Source: Ignavibacteria bacterium
GTDB taxonomy: Bacteria; Bacteroidota; Ignavibacteria; Tepidaquicellales; Tepidaquicellaceae
NCBI GenBank assembly: GCA_041649015.1
Contig: JBAZNU010000001.1
Coordinates: forward strand, 310,001-374,000
Reading direction: 5' to 3'
Length of the DNA: 64,000 nt
Position 1 is the stretch's first letter; each line of letters opens with the position of its first letter. Position numbers and translations under genes: made by a program. Shown one piece after another: positions 55,741-63,042 of this stretch. The notes below the pieces were generated by a model, which worked only from the letters and a program-made list of their open reading frames with translations, was not told the DNA's origin and searched no databases.

Positions 55741-56349
55741 AATGTCGGTTGCTTTATCAATAAGGAAATCTTTTATTTCATGGTCGGGTACCGGCTGCTT
55801 TAAAAATTCGACGGGTTCACTGTAATCGATGTCGTCAAAATAGCAGATTTGCGCCCGATATAATTTCTCGGAAAAAAGCTGTCCATAAAGTTCATTAGCC
55901 CTTTCAGAAATTTGTTTTATAGAAAAATAATCTTTAAGAAAGAAATAGATGTCTATATAATCTTTCCACTTCGACCTTCTTCCCATAGCATAAGCTTTCA
56001 TTGCGGCAAGGTCTAAAAGATTTGGCATTCGAAGGATATCTTTCAATTTTTCGGCTGCACTTATTTTAAAAGGGTATTGATAAAATGTAAATTTAACATT
56101 GTTTATATTCACGTTTAATTGTTCGGTTACTCTTCTGGTAACGGTATATTCACAACCAAAGCGTTCTATTTTCTCAATAACATTTTGATGATTGATCCTG
56201 CTGTGTTTGAAAAGGTCAAAATCTATTGACCTGCGGTGTCCGATGTGTAATGCAATAGCTGTACCTCCAACAAGGTAATATTCTCTTTTAAATTGTTTAA
56301 CAAGCGGCAGAATTTCAACTTGATTTTGGCTAAACACCTGGGTGTGCAT
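55726..56349 (-). CDS. AbiEii/AbiGii-type nucleotidyltransferase (toxin-like)
   Basis: 207 residues. The N-terminal nucleotidyltransferase core has YLVGGTAIALHIGHRRSIDFDLF: GG, then D-x-D metal ligands. LAAMKAYAMGRRSKWKDYIDIYF is the conserved middle. Related AbiEii toxins modify tRNA acceptor ends, and the partner protects. The partner here is the DUF6922 gene immediately upstream, overlapping by 20 bases, a common pairing. The last residue codons border the array, which supplies the TAA. A degraded second locus of the same pair lies at 60.28-60.74 kb. Confidence 0.85.
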   Translation of the reverse strand: MHTQVFSQNQVEILPLVKQFKREYYLVGGTAIALHIGHRRSIDFDLFKHSRINHQNVIEKIERFGCEYTVTRRVTEQLNVNINNVKFTFYQYPFKISAAEKLKDILRMPNLLDLAAMKAYAMGRRSKWKDYIDIYFFLKDYFSIKQISERANELYGQLFSEKLYRAQICYFDDIDYSEPVEFLKQPVPDHEIKDFLIDKATDIFEKP

Positions 56350-56611
56350 ATCTTTTAATAAGCATTGAAAAATAATTATAGATTTCGGGGTAGTAGTTTA
56401 ATTTTTTTCGCCCATGCAAGCCATGAAACACTTCAGATAACTTATCAAGTCCCATAATATTGATAAGATTTTTTATGTCTTTTAAGTCCCCGTAATTTAA
56501 AATCGTCTCCACAAGTAATTCGCTGCTTATTTCCTCTTTTTTATCTTCGGGCGTGTACCAGAAAAGCGAACTGTTGCTGCGTATGAATTCTTTAATTTCG
56601 GGTTTGTTCAT
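56330..56611 (-). CDS. DUF6922 protein, probable partner of AbiEii-like gene
   Basis: About 93 residues from the ATG at 56611 (MNKPEIKEFIRSN). A longer open frame starting at 56707 only adds heptamer-encoded residues. Recognisable segments are SSLFWYTPEDKKE, SSELLVETILNYGDLKDIKNLI and HGLHGRKKLNYYPEIYNYF, as in DUF6922. Family members are usually encoded directly upstream of AbiEii-type nucleotidyltransferases and are predicted antitoxins. The 20-base overlap supports coupling. Confidence 0.82.
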   Translation of the reverse strand: MNKPEIKEFIRSNSSLFWYTPEDKKEEISSELLVETILNYGDLKDIKNLINIMGLDKLSEVFHGLHGRKKLNYYPEIYNYFSMLIKRYAHPGV

Positions 56612-56614
56612 TTT

Positions 56615-56700
56615 TAGCTGGTGGCTGGTAGTTGTTAGTTGATGGCTCAAAACTGTGAACAGTAAATAGTGAACTGTAAGTTGTAAATTGCCTACTTGAA
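56615..56700. repeat. 7-bp repeat remnants, AGCTGGTGGCTGGTAGTTGTTAG
   Basis: About 80 bases of TAGCTGG, TGGCTGG, TAGTTGT and AACTGTGAACAGT heptamers between the DUF6922 gene and the MazF-like gene. Two dialects are joined. Confidence 0.75.
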
Positions 56701-56725
56701 ATACCAATTATAAAATAGATAGCAT

Positions 56726-57076
56726 CTAATAAATAGTGTCAATGTTTAAAACCTTTGCAAGCCCGTCTTTTATTTGCTCAAATACTTCTTTGTTTACTAT
56801 TCCGATTTGCTTAACAAACCTCAGTTCTGATATTGAGCGAACCTGAAAGCAATCTGCTGATGAAATTTTATTAAGATGATTTACATTATCAGGCTCAACT
56901 TTGACCATCCAAGGTACAACACTATATTTCTCTTTCCAATCTGTGATCGGAACAATGATTTTTAAAGGTAAACGACCAAAAGCATTGTCATTTACTATAA
57001 CTGCGGGTCTGGTTTTTCTTATCTCGGCGCCGATAGTAGGATCAAGATTTATGAGCCAAATCTCACCTTGCTTCAT
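56726..57076 (-). CDS. MazF/PemK-type toxin (mRNA interferase)
   Basis: About 116 residues from the ATG at 57076 (MKQGEIWLINLDPT). The opening MKQGEIWLINLDP, GAEIRKTRPAVIVN and PLKIIVPIT are the PemK/MazF SH3-like barrel signature; TRP and the conserved Arg line the active site. These toxins cut mRNA at short sites. It overlaps the 3' end of the 70-residue antitoxin gene by 14 bases. A second antitoxin at 60.0 kb keeps only the first five matching codons of such a toxin. Confidence 0.9.
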   Translation of the reverse strand: MKQGEIWLINLDPTIGAEIRKTRPAVIVNDNAFGRLPLKIIVPITDWKEKYSVVPWMVKVEPDNVNHLNKISSADCFQVRSISELRFVKQIGIVNKEVFEQIKDGLAKVLNIDTIY

Positions 57077-57275
57077 AGAAATTCTCAAAATCAATTTCGG
57101 TAAATGCTGTTAGTTCTTTGTTAGATTTGTACTCATTTATCATTTCAGAAACAGCTTTTGTGATTCTTTCTTTTACTTCTTTTTCTCTAATGAATTTCAA
57201 GGTTTTCTCTATTATCAGCATTTTATCTTCAAAAGGTAACTTACCGATTTGTTTTAATATTAATTTTGTTTCCAT
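57063..57275 (-). CDS. Antitoxin of the MazF-like toxin
   Basis: 70 residues, METKLILKQIGKLPFEDK at the start, acidic C-terminus ELTAFTEIDFENFYEAR of the kind that wraps a MazF toxin. It is encoded just upstream of, and overlaps, the toxin. I do not recognise a defined DNA-binding fold. A paralog of about 85 percent identity by eye lies at 60014-60226 without a toxin. Confidence 0.8.
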   Translation of the reverse strand: METKLILKQIGKLPFEDKMLIIEKTLKFIREKEVKERITKAVSEMINEYKSNKELTAFTEIDFENFYEAR

Positions 57276-57282
57276 CTTGAAA

Positions 57283-57356
57283 AATAGTTAATAGTTAGAG
57301 CAGTTAATAGTTAATAGTTAATAGTTAATAGTTAATAGTTAATAGTTAATTGTCAT
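57283..57356. repeat. 7-bp repeat array, TAGTTAA dialect
   Basis: AGTTAATAGTTAATAG repeated about nine times with one GAGCAG interruption; nearly pure TAGTTAA. It ends at the stop codon of S23 copy 5. Confidence 0.9.
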
Positions 57357-57710
57357 TTGTTAAGAGATTTTTTTAGACCTATTATCATTTTGCGAATGTT
57401 ATTCAGCTTGTCAAGAATAGTATTCATTTGATCTGTGTTGATATATTTTATATTATTGCTGATTATTAATTGGGTTTCTAATTCTGAAGTACTTCCAAGT
57501 GCAATGTTTAAAAACTGCAAAAACTCTTTCTCGTGCATTCATGTAGCACCTTCAGCGATATTTGAGGGTATTGATACTGCTGCTCTTCGCATCTGGCTTG
57601 TAATGCCGTATATTTCTTCTTTTGGGAAATTTCCTGTTAATTTGTAAATATCCGTAACAAAACCAATACTTTGCTTCCAGACTTCCAGGTCTTTATGTGT
57701 CTTTGTCATA
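57353..57710 (-). pseudogene. Four-helix bundle protein (S23 family), copy 5, frameshift and nonsense
   Basis: Start at 57710 (MTKTHKDLEVWKQSI). An extra base in a T run (coding GGTTTTTGTT near 57660) shifts the frame, then VTDIYKLTGNFPKEEIYGI and SIPSNIAEGA follow. A TGA at 57539-57541 replaces the conserved Arg codon of EGAGRN. The remaining 61 codons (MHEKEFLQFLNIALG and on) are intact. The gene therefore has at least two lesions. An array of TAGTTAA units touches its 3' end. Confidence 0.85.
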
Positions 57711-57752
57711 CTACTTTTTCCGTTTTCAGTTATCGGTTTCAGTTTTTTGTTT

Positions 57753-57932
57753 TTAGTTTATGAAAATCACATCCAGGTTATAATACAAAACTTTCCTTTT
57801 AATCTTTCTTATCCCTTCGGATTGAACTGTCAAGTATTCCTTGACAGTTGAACTTTGATCAAGTTCTCCTTCTCTGAAAACATTTTTTATATGAAGACTT
57901 ACGTTTTGTTTTGTGGCTTCAAATAACTCCAT
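57753..57932 (-). pseudogene. RhuM-family internal fragment
   Basis: The minus strand encodes MELFEATKQNVSLHIKNVF, then VKEYLTVQSEGI and LYYNLDVIF, the middle part of RhuM/virulence-type proteins. The N-terminal part is missing, and the sequence breaks just after YNLDVI at repeat-like DNA (GTTATCGGTTTCAGTTTTTTG). About 58 codons remain. Confidence 0.75.
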
Positions 57933-58135
57933 TTTTCAAGATCAGGTGTAATACTCTTTTTATTTCCTCATTTATTTCCTCATTTATTTCCCCATTTATT
58001 TCCTCACCTATCCGCTCATTTATCCGCTCATTTATCCGCTTCTCAGGTTTGCCGGTAAGGTCGTCATTGTTGTAAATAGCATCACTTAAAGGGACTTTAG
58101 CTATAAAGACATCGTTTTCTTCAAAAATAATATGT
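57919..58135 (-). pseudogene. C-terminal fragment of an AlbA_2-type protein
   Basis: The minus strand reads IFEENDVFIAKVPLSDAIY, then repeats of NERI, GEEI and NEEI (12-bp units), then KRVLHLILKNG and a TGA. This corresponds to the ITRVPLGKRF-NDGL-repeat region of the intact AlbA_2 gene at 52.0 kb. Its 5' side ends in heptamers (58128 on) and its 3' side runs into the RhuM fragment, so it is cut on both sides. Confidence 0.7.
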
Positions 58136-58216
58136 TGATAGTTGTTAGTTGAAAGCTGATAGTTGTTAGTTGTTAGTTAATAGTTGTTAGTTAATAGTTG
58201 TTAGTTGATAGCTCTT
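58128..58216. repeat. 7-bp repeat array, TAGTTGT/TAGTTGA dialect
   Basis: TGATAGTTGTTAGTTGAAAGC heptamers ending GATAGCTCTTATG, with the GCTCTT word at the boundary to unique sequence. It separates the AlbA_2 fragment from the ORF6N gene. Confidence 0.85.
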
Positions 58217-58232
58217 ATGCCGACAATTTTTA

Positions 58233-58784
58233 CTATTTTTTCTTCTTTATCGTATGCCTGAATTTTAAGACAGCAAAATTTACTTCTATAAATGTTTCCG
58301 TGTCTGTAATTTTCATATCGTCTTCAAGTATTTCAGCTATTATTTTACCGCTCTTTTTTAGCAAGCTGTCCTTCTTAACCTCATCTTCTATTACTGATAA
58401 GTCTTTTATATTCCTTGATAATTCTCTTATCTTCGCGAAAGTTTCAATAATTGCTAATGTGGTTTTTGTAGCAGCTTTACTCTTTATTATTGTTGCTAGC
58501 ATATAAAGACCTTTTTCCGAAAAGGCTTTTGGTAATACTCTCGTTTTCGAAAATTTTGCGGTGGAAAATTTCCCCCGCAAGAAAGCGAGTTCATCTTTTG
58601 TCAATTCAATTACATATCCGGCTGGAAATTTATCTTGATTATTTTTAACAGCCTTGTTAATGTCACGAGTTTCAACATTATAAATCGTTGCAACATCGCT
58701 GTCAAGAATTACTTTTTCATCTCTTATTTCGACGATAAGATTCTCGATTTTTTCTATACTAATAATCTCTAATTCATTCCCCAT
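58233..58784 (-). CDS. ORF6N-domain protein
   Basis: 183 residues. The ORF6N domain is at about 8-95: IRDEKVILDSDVATIYNVETRDINKAVKNN, then DKFPAGYVIELT and KAFSEKGLYMLATI. The C-terminal helices are a coiled extension. ORF6N/KilA-N proteins are DNA-binding and common in phages and mobile elements; their role in chromosomes is unknown. It stands alone between two arrays, on the same strand as the rest of the region. Confidence 0.85.
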   Translation of the reverse strand: MGNELEIISIEKIENLIVEIRDEKVILDSDVATIYNVETRDINKAVKNNQDKFPAGYVIELTKDELAFLRGKFSTAKFSKTRVLPKAFSEKGLYMLATIIKSKAATKTTLAIIETFAKIRELSRNIKDLSVIEDEVKKDSLLKKSGKIIAEILEDDMKITDTETFIEVNFAVLKFRHTIKKKK

Positions 58785-58809
58785 GTTCTAACTTACAAAT
58801 TTTTTTGGT

Positions 58810-58985
58810 CTGGTGCTTATTGTTAGTTGTTTGTTGTTTGTTGTTTGTTGTTACTTGTTAGTTGTTAGCTCATAGCTCATAGCTCATAGCTCGTAGCTCG
58901 TAGCTGGTAGCTGGTGGCTGGTGGCTCGTAGCTGGTAGCTGGTGGCTCGTAGCTGGTAGCTCGTAGCGAATCAGCTGGTAATAAC
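58810..58985. repeat. 7-bp repeat array, TAGTTGT then TAGCTCA/TAGCTGG dialects
   Basis: GTTGTTTGTTGTTTGTTG, then TAGCTCA units changing to TAGCTCG, TAGCTGG and TGGCTGG over 170 bases. The gradual change along the array shows how one dialect turns into another by point mutation and local spread. Confidence 0.9.
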
Positions 58986-59031
58986 TTACAAATATTTTCT
59001 TTACTTGGCTGCCTGGAATTGATGCTGCCAC

Positions 59032-59165
59032 CTACCACTTAGCAACTGCATGCCGAATCATATTTTTAATCTCTTCCCAGCTAACCAGTTTTGTTAATAC
59101 CGGCATCTCATCGGTTTCTGCATCTTCAAAATAGGTTAAGCTTTTTATAGCCAGAAATGTTGAGC
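59032..59165 (-). pseudogene. AbiEii-type nucleotidyltransferase 3' fragment
   Basis: The minus strand encodes TFLAIKSLTYFEDAETDEMP, then LVSWEEIKNMIRHAV and a TAG, which is the C-terminal part of AbiEii/AbiGii-type proteins. The 5' part is gone: the fragment begins right after GAGCCATCAGCTATCAGC heptamers (59163-59180). About 43 codons remain. Confidence 0.65.
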
Positions 59166-59188
59166 CATCAGCTATCAGCTATTCCCCA

Positions 59189-59250
59189 CCTTCCGCGTTC
59201 TGTGTCGAAGATTCGCCGCGGAGAACGTCCGCCGTGGCGGATCACTTTCT
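59189..59250. repeat. Dispersed GTCGAAGATTCG palindromic element
   Basis: CTTCCGCGTTCTGTGTCGAAG...AACGTCCGCCGTGGCGGATCACTTTCTC matches the element at 46090-46155 over most of its length. Its right end encodes the stop of the nucleotidyltransferase gene at 59242. Confidence 0.75.
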
Positions 59251-59727
59251 CTTCAACTCCTCTACATCCGCTAAATCTTTATGTCTTCCTGATTTAATCT
59301 TATTTTTTATTAAATCAGTTTTAGAAATAACTTTAATAGTAACTTTATTAACTTTAATCTTTTTTAATGATTTATAAGATTCCTTAAAACTTAACTCTTC
59401 CAAAGCAGTTATGATGTCTATCCTAAATGGCTCTTTTCCAAAATATAATCCGTTCATCGGTTCATTAGATGTTAAATCTTCAATCTTTATTTTCTTTACG
59501 GGAATTCCAAACTCGCTCATTGATTTTAAAACTTTTTCTGCATTCCTTTTCGTATTATTTATCCATATATCAATGTCACCTGTAAATCTCGGATAACCAT
59601 AAAAAGAGACAGCATATCCGCCTATCAGCATGTATTCAACTTTATTCTCGTTTAATAAAACAAAAAAATCAAGAAAATCTTTCGAGAACTCTATTTTATT
59701 ACTCTTTGCTGTTTCCTTCTTCTGCAT
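59242..59727 (-). CDS. Nucleotidyltransferase (DUF6036/MNT-like)
   Basis: 161 residues. YMLIGGYAVSFYGYPRFTGDIDIWI carries the nucleotidyltransferase GG...D-x-D core, and FRIDIITALEE a third acid. The C-terminal half is a helical domain with KTDLIKNKIKSGRHKDLADVEEL, as in DUF6036/AbiEii-like antitoxin or toxin nucleotidyltransferases. A small ORF upstream overlaps it by 37 bases and may be its partner. Likely a toxin-antitoxin or defence component; the target is unknown. Confidence 0.78.
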   Translation of the reverse strand: MQKKETAKSNKIEFSKDFLDFFVLLNENKVEYMLIGGYAVSFYGYPRFTGDIDIWINNTKRNAEKVLKSMSEFGIPVKKIKIEDLTSNEPMNGLYFGKEPFRIDIITALEELSFKESYKSLKKIKVNKVTIKVISKTDLIKNKIKSGRHKDLADVEELKRK

Positions 59728-59921
59728 ATACTTTTGTCCATCCTTTTGGCAATGCTTTTCTCCGTTTTGTTCATCTCCATAAATATATTTCTCAAAATTT
59801 CAGTAACTCCAAAATTATTGACGCTCCCGCTCTTTATTCCCCGGCTCCTAAAATCTTCTTTCTTCCTGACCAAAGTTACTTCTTCATTTTTATTCATCCT
59901 ATTGTTCTTATTGTTATTCAT
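59691..59921 (-). CDS. Small basic protein, possible partner of the nucleotidyltransferase
   Basis: 76 residues or fewer; the ATG at 59897 (MNKNEEVTLVRKK) is as likely as the first. Basic, no recognised domain. It overlaps the 5' end of the nucleotidyltransferase gene by 37 bases, as small partner genes often do. It could also be a chance frame in AT-rich DNA. Confidence 0.4.
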   Translation of the reverse strand: MNNNKNNRMNKNEEVTLVRKKEDFRSRGIKSGSVNNFGVTEILRNIFMEMNKTEKSIAKRMDKSICRRRKQQRVIK

Positions 59922-59997
59922 CTTTAAATAGTTATTGCTGAAACCACGCTATAATCTCTTCCTACCAGCTGTGAGTTATAAGCTATTACTCACTTTC

Positions 59998-60027
59998 TCA
60001 CCTATTCACTTTCTCACCTTGCTTCAT
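59998..60027 (-). pseudogene. MazF-like toxin 5' stub
   Basis: Behind the antitoxin gene at 60014 the minus strand reads MKQGE, the start of the intact toxin at 57076, then turns into heptamers (AAAGTGAATAGGTGAG) and stops after ten codons. Homology to the intact locus ends exactly at the array. Confidence 0.8.
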
Positions 60028-60226
60028 AGAAATTTTCAAAATCAATTTCGGTAAACGCTGTTAGATCTTTGTTTGTTTTATACTCACTAATCATTTCAGA
60101 AACAGCTTTTGCAATTCCTTCTTTTATATCTTTTTCTCTTATAAACTTTAGGGTTTTCTCTATTATCAGCATTTTATCTTCAAAAGACAATTTACCGATT
60201 TGTTTTAATATTAATTTTGTTTCCAT
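60014..60226 (-). CDS. Orphan antitoxin, paralog of the 57.1-kb antitoxin
   Basis: 70 residues from the ATG at 60226 (METKLILKQIGKLSFEDK). It is nearly the same as the antitoxin at 57063, with an acidic C-terminus DLTAFTEIDFENFYEAR. The toxin that should follow is reduced to its first five codons. An intact antitoxin without toxin could neutralise the MazF at 56.7 kb or simply be decaying. Confidence 0.8.
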   Translation of the reverse strand: METKLILKQIGKLSFEDKMLIIEKTLKFIREKDIKEGIAKAVSEMISEYKTNKDLTAFTEIDFENFYEAR

Positions 60227-60284
60227 CTTATAATTTGTAATCAATAACGTTTGCTAAAAAGATGAACATAATGACGAATCATAC

Positions 60285-60460
60285 TCTATTTAAAAGATCA
60301 AAACCTATTGACTTGCGGTGTCCATTGTGTAATGCAATGCCTTTATCTGACATACATCCGCTGTTTCTTCTAAAAACCCTTCACCGTTTCTTCAAGCAAA
60401 ACTTTCTATCAAAGGTAAAAACCTTATCTGATTTTCAGTTAGTATTTCCCTGAACATGCT
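60285..60460 (-). pseudogene. AbiEii nucleotidyltransferase remnant
   Basis: The minus strand contains MFREILTENQIRFLPLIESF, the N-terminal part, then after frame changes GIALHNGHRKSIGFDLF, matching the TAIALHIGHRRSIDFDLF core of the intact gene at 55.7 kb. One catalytic Asp is Gly here, and everything downstream is lost. Its N-terminal codons are fused in frame to the DUF6922 gene. Confidence 0.85.
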
Positions 60461-60742
60461 TTTTAAAGTAGTGTAACATCTGAATTTTTCTTTTGCAATC
60501 CCGGATAAAAGTGAAATAAAAGATAAAGCTTTAGGTTCAAGTTCGCGAAACATTTTCGCCGTTTCACCAATTTTCTCTATACCGTAATAATCCTTTATCT
60601 TTTCCCAGTCTTCTTTCATTCCATACTCCAGCACCTGCTTGATTATATAGCTCCTGTTCTTTTCAAAATCAAGTAAACCCCTGTCAGTATCCCAGAACAA
60701 ATGCTTCGAAAACTCCTCTATTTTAATACTTTTTCTTTCCAT
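60392..60742 (-). CDS. DUF6922 protein fused to AbiEii N-terminus
   Basis: 116 residues. SKHLFWDTDRGLLDFEKN and SYIIKQVLEYGMKEDWEKI match DUF6922; FISLLSGIAKEKFRCYT is the usual end. The last 22 residues (MFREILTENQIRFLPLIESFA) are the start of the AbiEii gene read through in the same frame, so the antitoxin-like gene has lost its own stop. A separate, more divergent homologue of the pair at 56.3 kb. The toxin is dead, so the protein is probably a relic. Confidence 0.75.
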   Translation of the reverse strand: MERKSIKIEEFSKHLFWDTDRGLLDFEKNRSYIIKQVLEYGMKEDWEKIKDYYGIEKIGETAKMFRELEPKALSFISLLSGIAKEKFRCYTTLKSMFREILTENQIRFLPLIESFA

Positions 60743-60989
60743 ATCTTTTCGCTTTTACCGGCTCTCAGCTACGGCTGAATGAACATAGCTCCGCTGTTTC
60801 AGTCACATTTTGGATGAAATATTTTTGCAATATAAAAAATATATTAAAATTTGTATAACTCTAAATATGTTGTTCTTAAAAACAAAAAACAAGGAACATT
60901 TTTAAAATAATTAAAAATTTTTAATTCTATCATGTTAAATATAAATATTTGTTTATAAATTTCAAAATACTCTTTTTGTCCCGAAAATT
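60743..60989. other. Spacer
   Basis: No gene seen. AT-rich sequence with GGCTCTCAGCTACGGCTGAAT (possible small hairpin) near 60760. Confidence 0.35.
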
Positions 60990-61302
<313 letters not shown>

Positions 61303-61309
61303 AGACATC

Positions 61310-61391
61310 TTATATTTTTCCTCTATGTCTGTATTTTTCATTTAATTCTTTTATCATTTCGTCGATTTCTTCTTCGGAAAATCCCTTTTTT
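61310..61391 (-). pseudogene. DUF1858 gene 3' fragment (left of IS)
   Basis: Codons for KGFSEEEIDEMIKELNEKY and the end of the DUF1858 protein, duplicated as part of the 166-bp target duplication. No start codon; it is a by-product of the insertion. Confidence 0.9.
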
Positions 61392-63042
61392 CCTGTTTTA
61401 AGCGATGGGACACCCTAGAAATATTGGTTTATGATTTTTGTCAATTTTCTTTGATTATCATCCATTTTCAATGTTTTTGTTACTTCTCTTAATGATTTGG
61501 GAAGGACATATTTAATCTGATACATGTTTTGTGTCATCTCTGAAGCTTTCTTGACTGAAAATCCTGCTGCAGAGAGTTTCAGTACTCTTTCTAAATCCAT
61601 GTATACTCCGTAGGCAACAAATGAAATACAAATATGTGCTTCGATTCTTTTTCTTAAATGATGATATATAGGCCGTATTCTTAAATCTGTTTTTGATATT
61701 CTAAATGCTTTCTCTATTTGCCAAAGATGTTTGTAATTTGATATTACAACTTCAGGATTTAATTTTGTGTTCGTTACATAACCTTTTATTCCGTCCCATT
61801 TATTATCTGCATCAAACTTCTCTCTGTCTATTGTTACTTTAATTTCACCATCTAACTTTAAATATTTGTTGTATCCACGATTGTTAATATTATTCTTGGT
61901 AAGTTTTCCAGATGCAACATTCTTCTCTAATCGCTGTAACCCTCGTGTACGATTTTTAAAATCTTTTGATGCCCTGCTTGATGAATAACTTACTATTAAT
62001 GATAAATTGTTATCCTTTTTTATACTGACCGGTTTGCCATTTGTCAGATTAAGTGATAATATTTTTTCTTTTATATTTTCCGTCTCATTCTTTACTCTTG
62101 CACCTATTATGTATTCATATTCGTTATCTTCTAAACTTTTTATGTTGTCTTTTGACAATAATCCCGAGTCTGCTATTACAATAGGTTTGTTTAATTTAAA
62201 TCGTTTTTCAAATTGTCTTATCATTGGGATTAACGTATGACCTTCGCTTATATTGCCCTCAAAGATATCATACCCGATCGCATATCCATCTTTTGCTACT
62301 AATAGTCCTAAATAAATTTGTGGACATTGATGCTTCCCATCTTTTGAAAAACCTGTTTTTCGAAGATCATCTTCGTCCGATGCCTCAAAATATAATGTCG
62401 TCATGTCATAGAAAATTATTTCTATTCTTCCTCCAAGTATCTTCTTTGTTCTTGCAAAAGAAATGTTTTCTACCTGTTCTTTCAATTTGCTTTGAAGTGT
62501 ATCCAAAAAACGATATATGCTGTCTATTGATATCTCCAAATTCTGATATCGTTGGAGATATTCTATCGTTTTTAATTTACTACCAGGATATACTAATCTT
62601 GTAATAACTAAGTGTCTGAATAACGGTTCTTGAATTGTCCCATAACCTATGTAATCAAATATGCGACCAAACACCATCTCAGGACCAATAACCTCTATCT
62701 GCGAGTTTGATATGCTGTCTAAAAAACTTTCTATTAAAGCATCCTTTTCTTCAACTATAAAACTTAATTGATTACAAAGTTTATTTATCTCATTTTTTGC
62801 CTGTACATAATATTTTTCAATTTGTTCAGGATAGATGGAACTACCGATAGTTTTAAATACTTTGTACTTACCCGAGGTTTTAGAAATAATTTGAATGCTA
62901 ACACTACCGCTTTTATTTTGTTTTTTCCTTACAAACATACGCAAAGATAGCCATGGGACACCCAAAACCGCAAGATTAAAATTATAAACTACTAATAATA
63001 TATGTGCTTATTTTTGTCGGTGGATAGCTTGCGGAAAACAGG
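61392..63042 (-). mobile_element. IS1634-family insertion sequence, 1651 bp
   Basis: Ends are CCTGTTTTAAGC on the left and, reading inward from the right, CCTGTTTTCCGC: an 8-bp perfect inverted repeat extended to 10 of 12. One transposase gene fills it. It is flanked by a perfect 166-bp direct duplication. IS1634 of Mycoplasma is known for unusually long, variable target duplications, which fits. Base matches at the edges leave one or two bases of uncertainty in the end positions. Confidence 0.92.
61415..62938 (-). CDS. IS1634-family transposase (IS4 superfamily)
   Basis: About 507 residues from the ATG at 62938 (MFVRKKQNKSGSVSIQI), the usual opening of this family; the upstream in-frame ATG at 62965 adds nine residues from the terminal region. 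The DDE core is visible: IIFYDMTTLYFEA (first Asp), IVIADSGLLSKDN (second Asp), and the Y-x2-LWQIEKAFRISKTDL segment (Glu) of IS4/IS1634 enzymes. There is no stop or frameshift, so it appears functional, consistent with the perfect target duplication. Confidence 0.93.
   Translation of the reverse strand: MFVRKKQNKSGSVSIQIISKTSGKYKVFKTIGSSIYPEQIEKYYVQAKNEINKLCNQLSFIVEEKDALIESFLDSISNSQIEVIGPEMVFGRIFDYIGYGTIQEPLFRHLVITRLVYPGSKLKTIEYLQRYQNLEISIDSIYRFLDTLQSKLKEQVENISFARTKKILGGRIEIIFYDMTTLYFEASDEDDLRKTGFSKDGKHQCPQIYLGLLVAKDGYAIGYDIFEGNISEGHTLIPMIRQFEKRFKLNKPIVIADSGLLSKDNIKSLEDNEYEYIIGARVKNETENIKEKILSLNLTNGKPVSIKKDNNLSLIVSYSSSRASKDFKNRTRGLQRLEKNVASGKLTKNNINNRGYNKYLKLDGEIKVTIDREKFDADNKWDGIKGYVTNTKLNPEVVISNYKHLWQIEKAFRISKTDLRIRPIYHHLRKRIEAHICISFVAYGVYMDLERVLKLSAAGFSVKKASEMTQNMYQIKYVLPKSLREVTKTLKMDDNQRKLTKIINQYF

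Noticed and set aside
55292..55825. Three overlapping ORFs of 146-177 codons in all three plus-strand frames
   Set aside because: The ACTGTTT array happens to lack stops on the plus strand in every frame. Period-seven Cys/Leu/Phe/Thr peptides are an artefact of the repeat, not proteins.
55726..60742. Complete defence island
   Set aside because: AlbA_2, AbiEii, MazF, RhuM and ORF6N families occur in defence contexts, but several are broken and no recognised multi-gene defence system (restriction-modification, CBASS, Gabija, etc.) is complete here.
61400..62970. GGTGTCCCAT direct repeats at the inside edges of the IS as its true ends
   Set aside because: They are in the same orientation and inside the CCTGTTTT inverted ends. 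The 166-bp target duplication abuts the CCTGTTTT ends, which fixes the element's limits.
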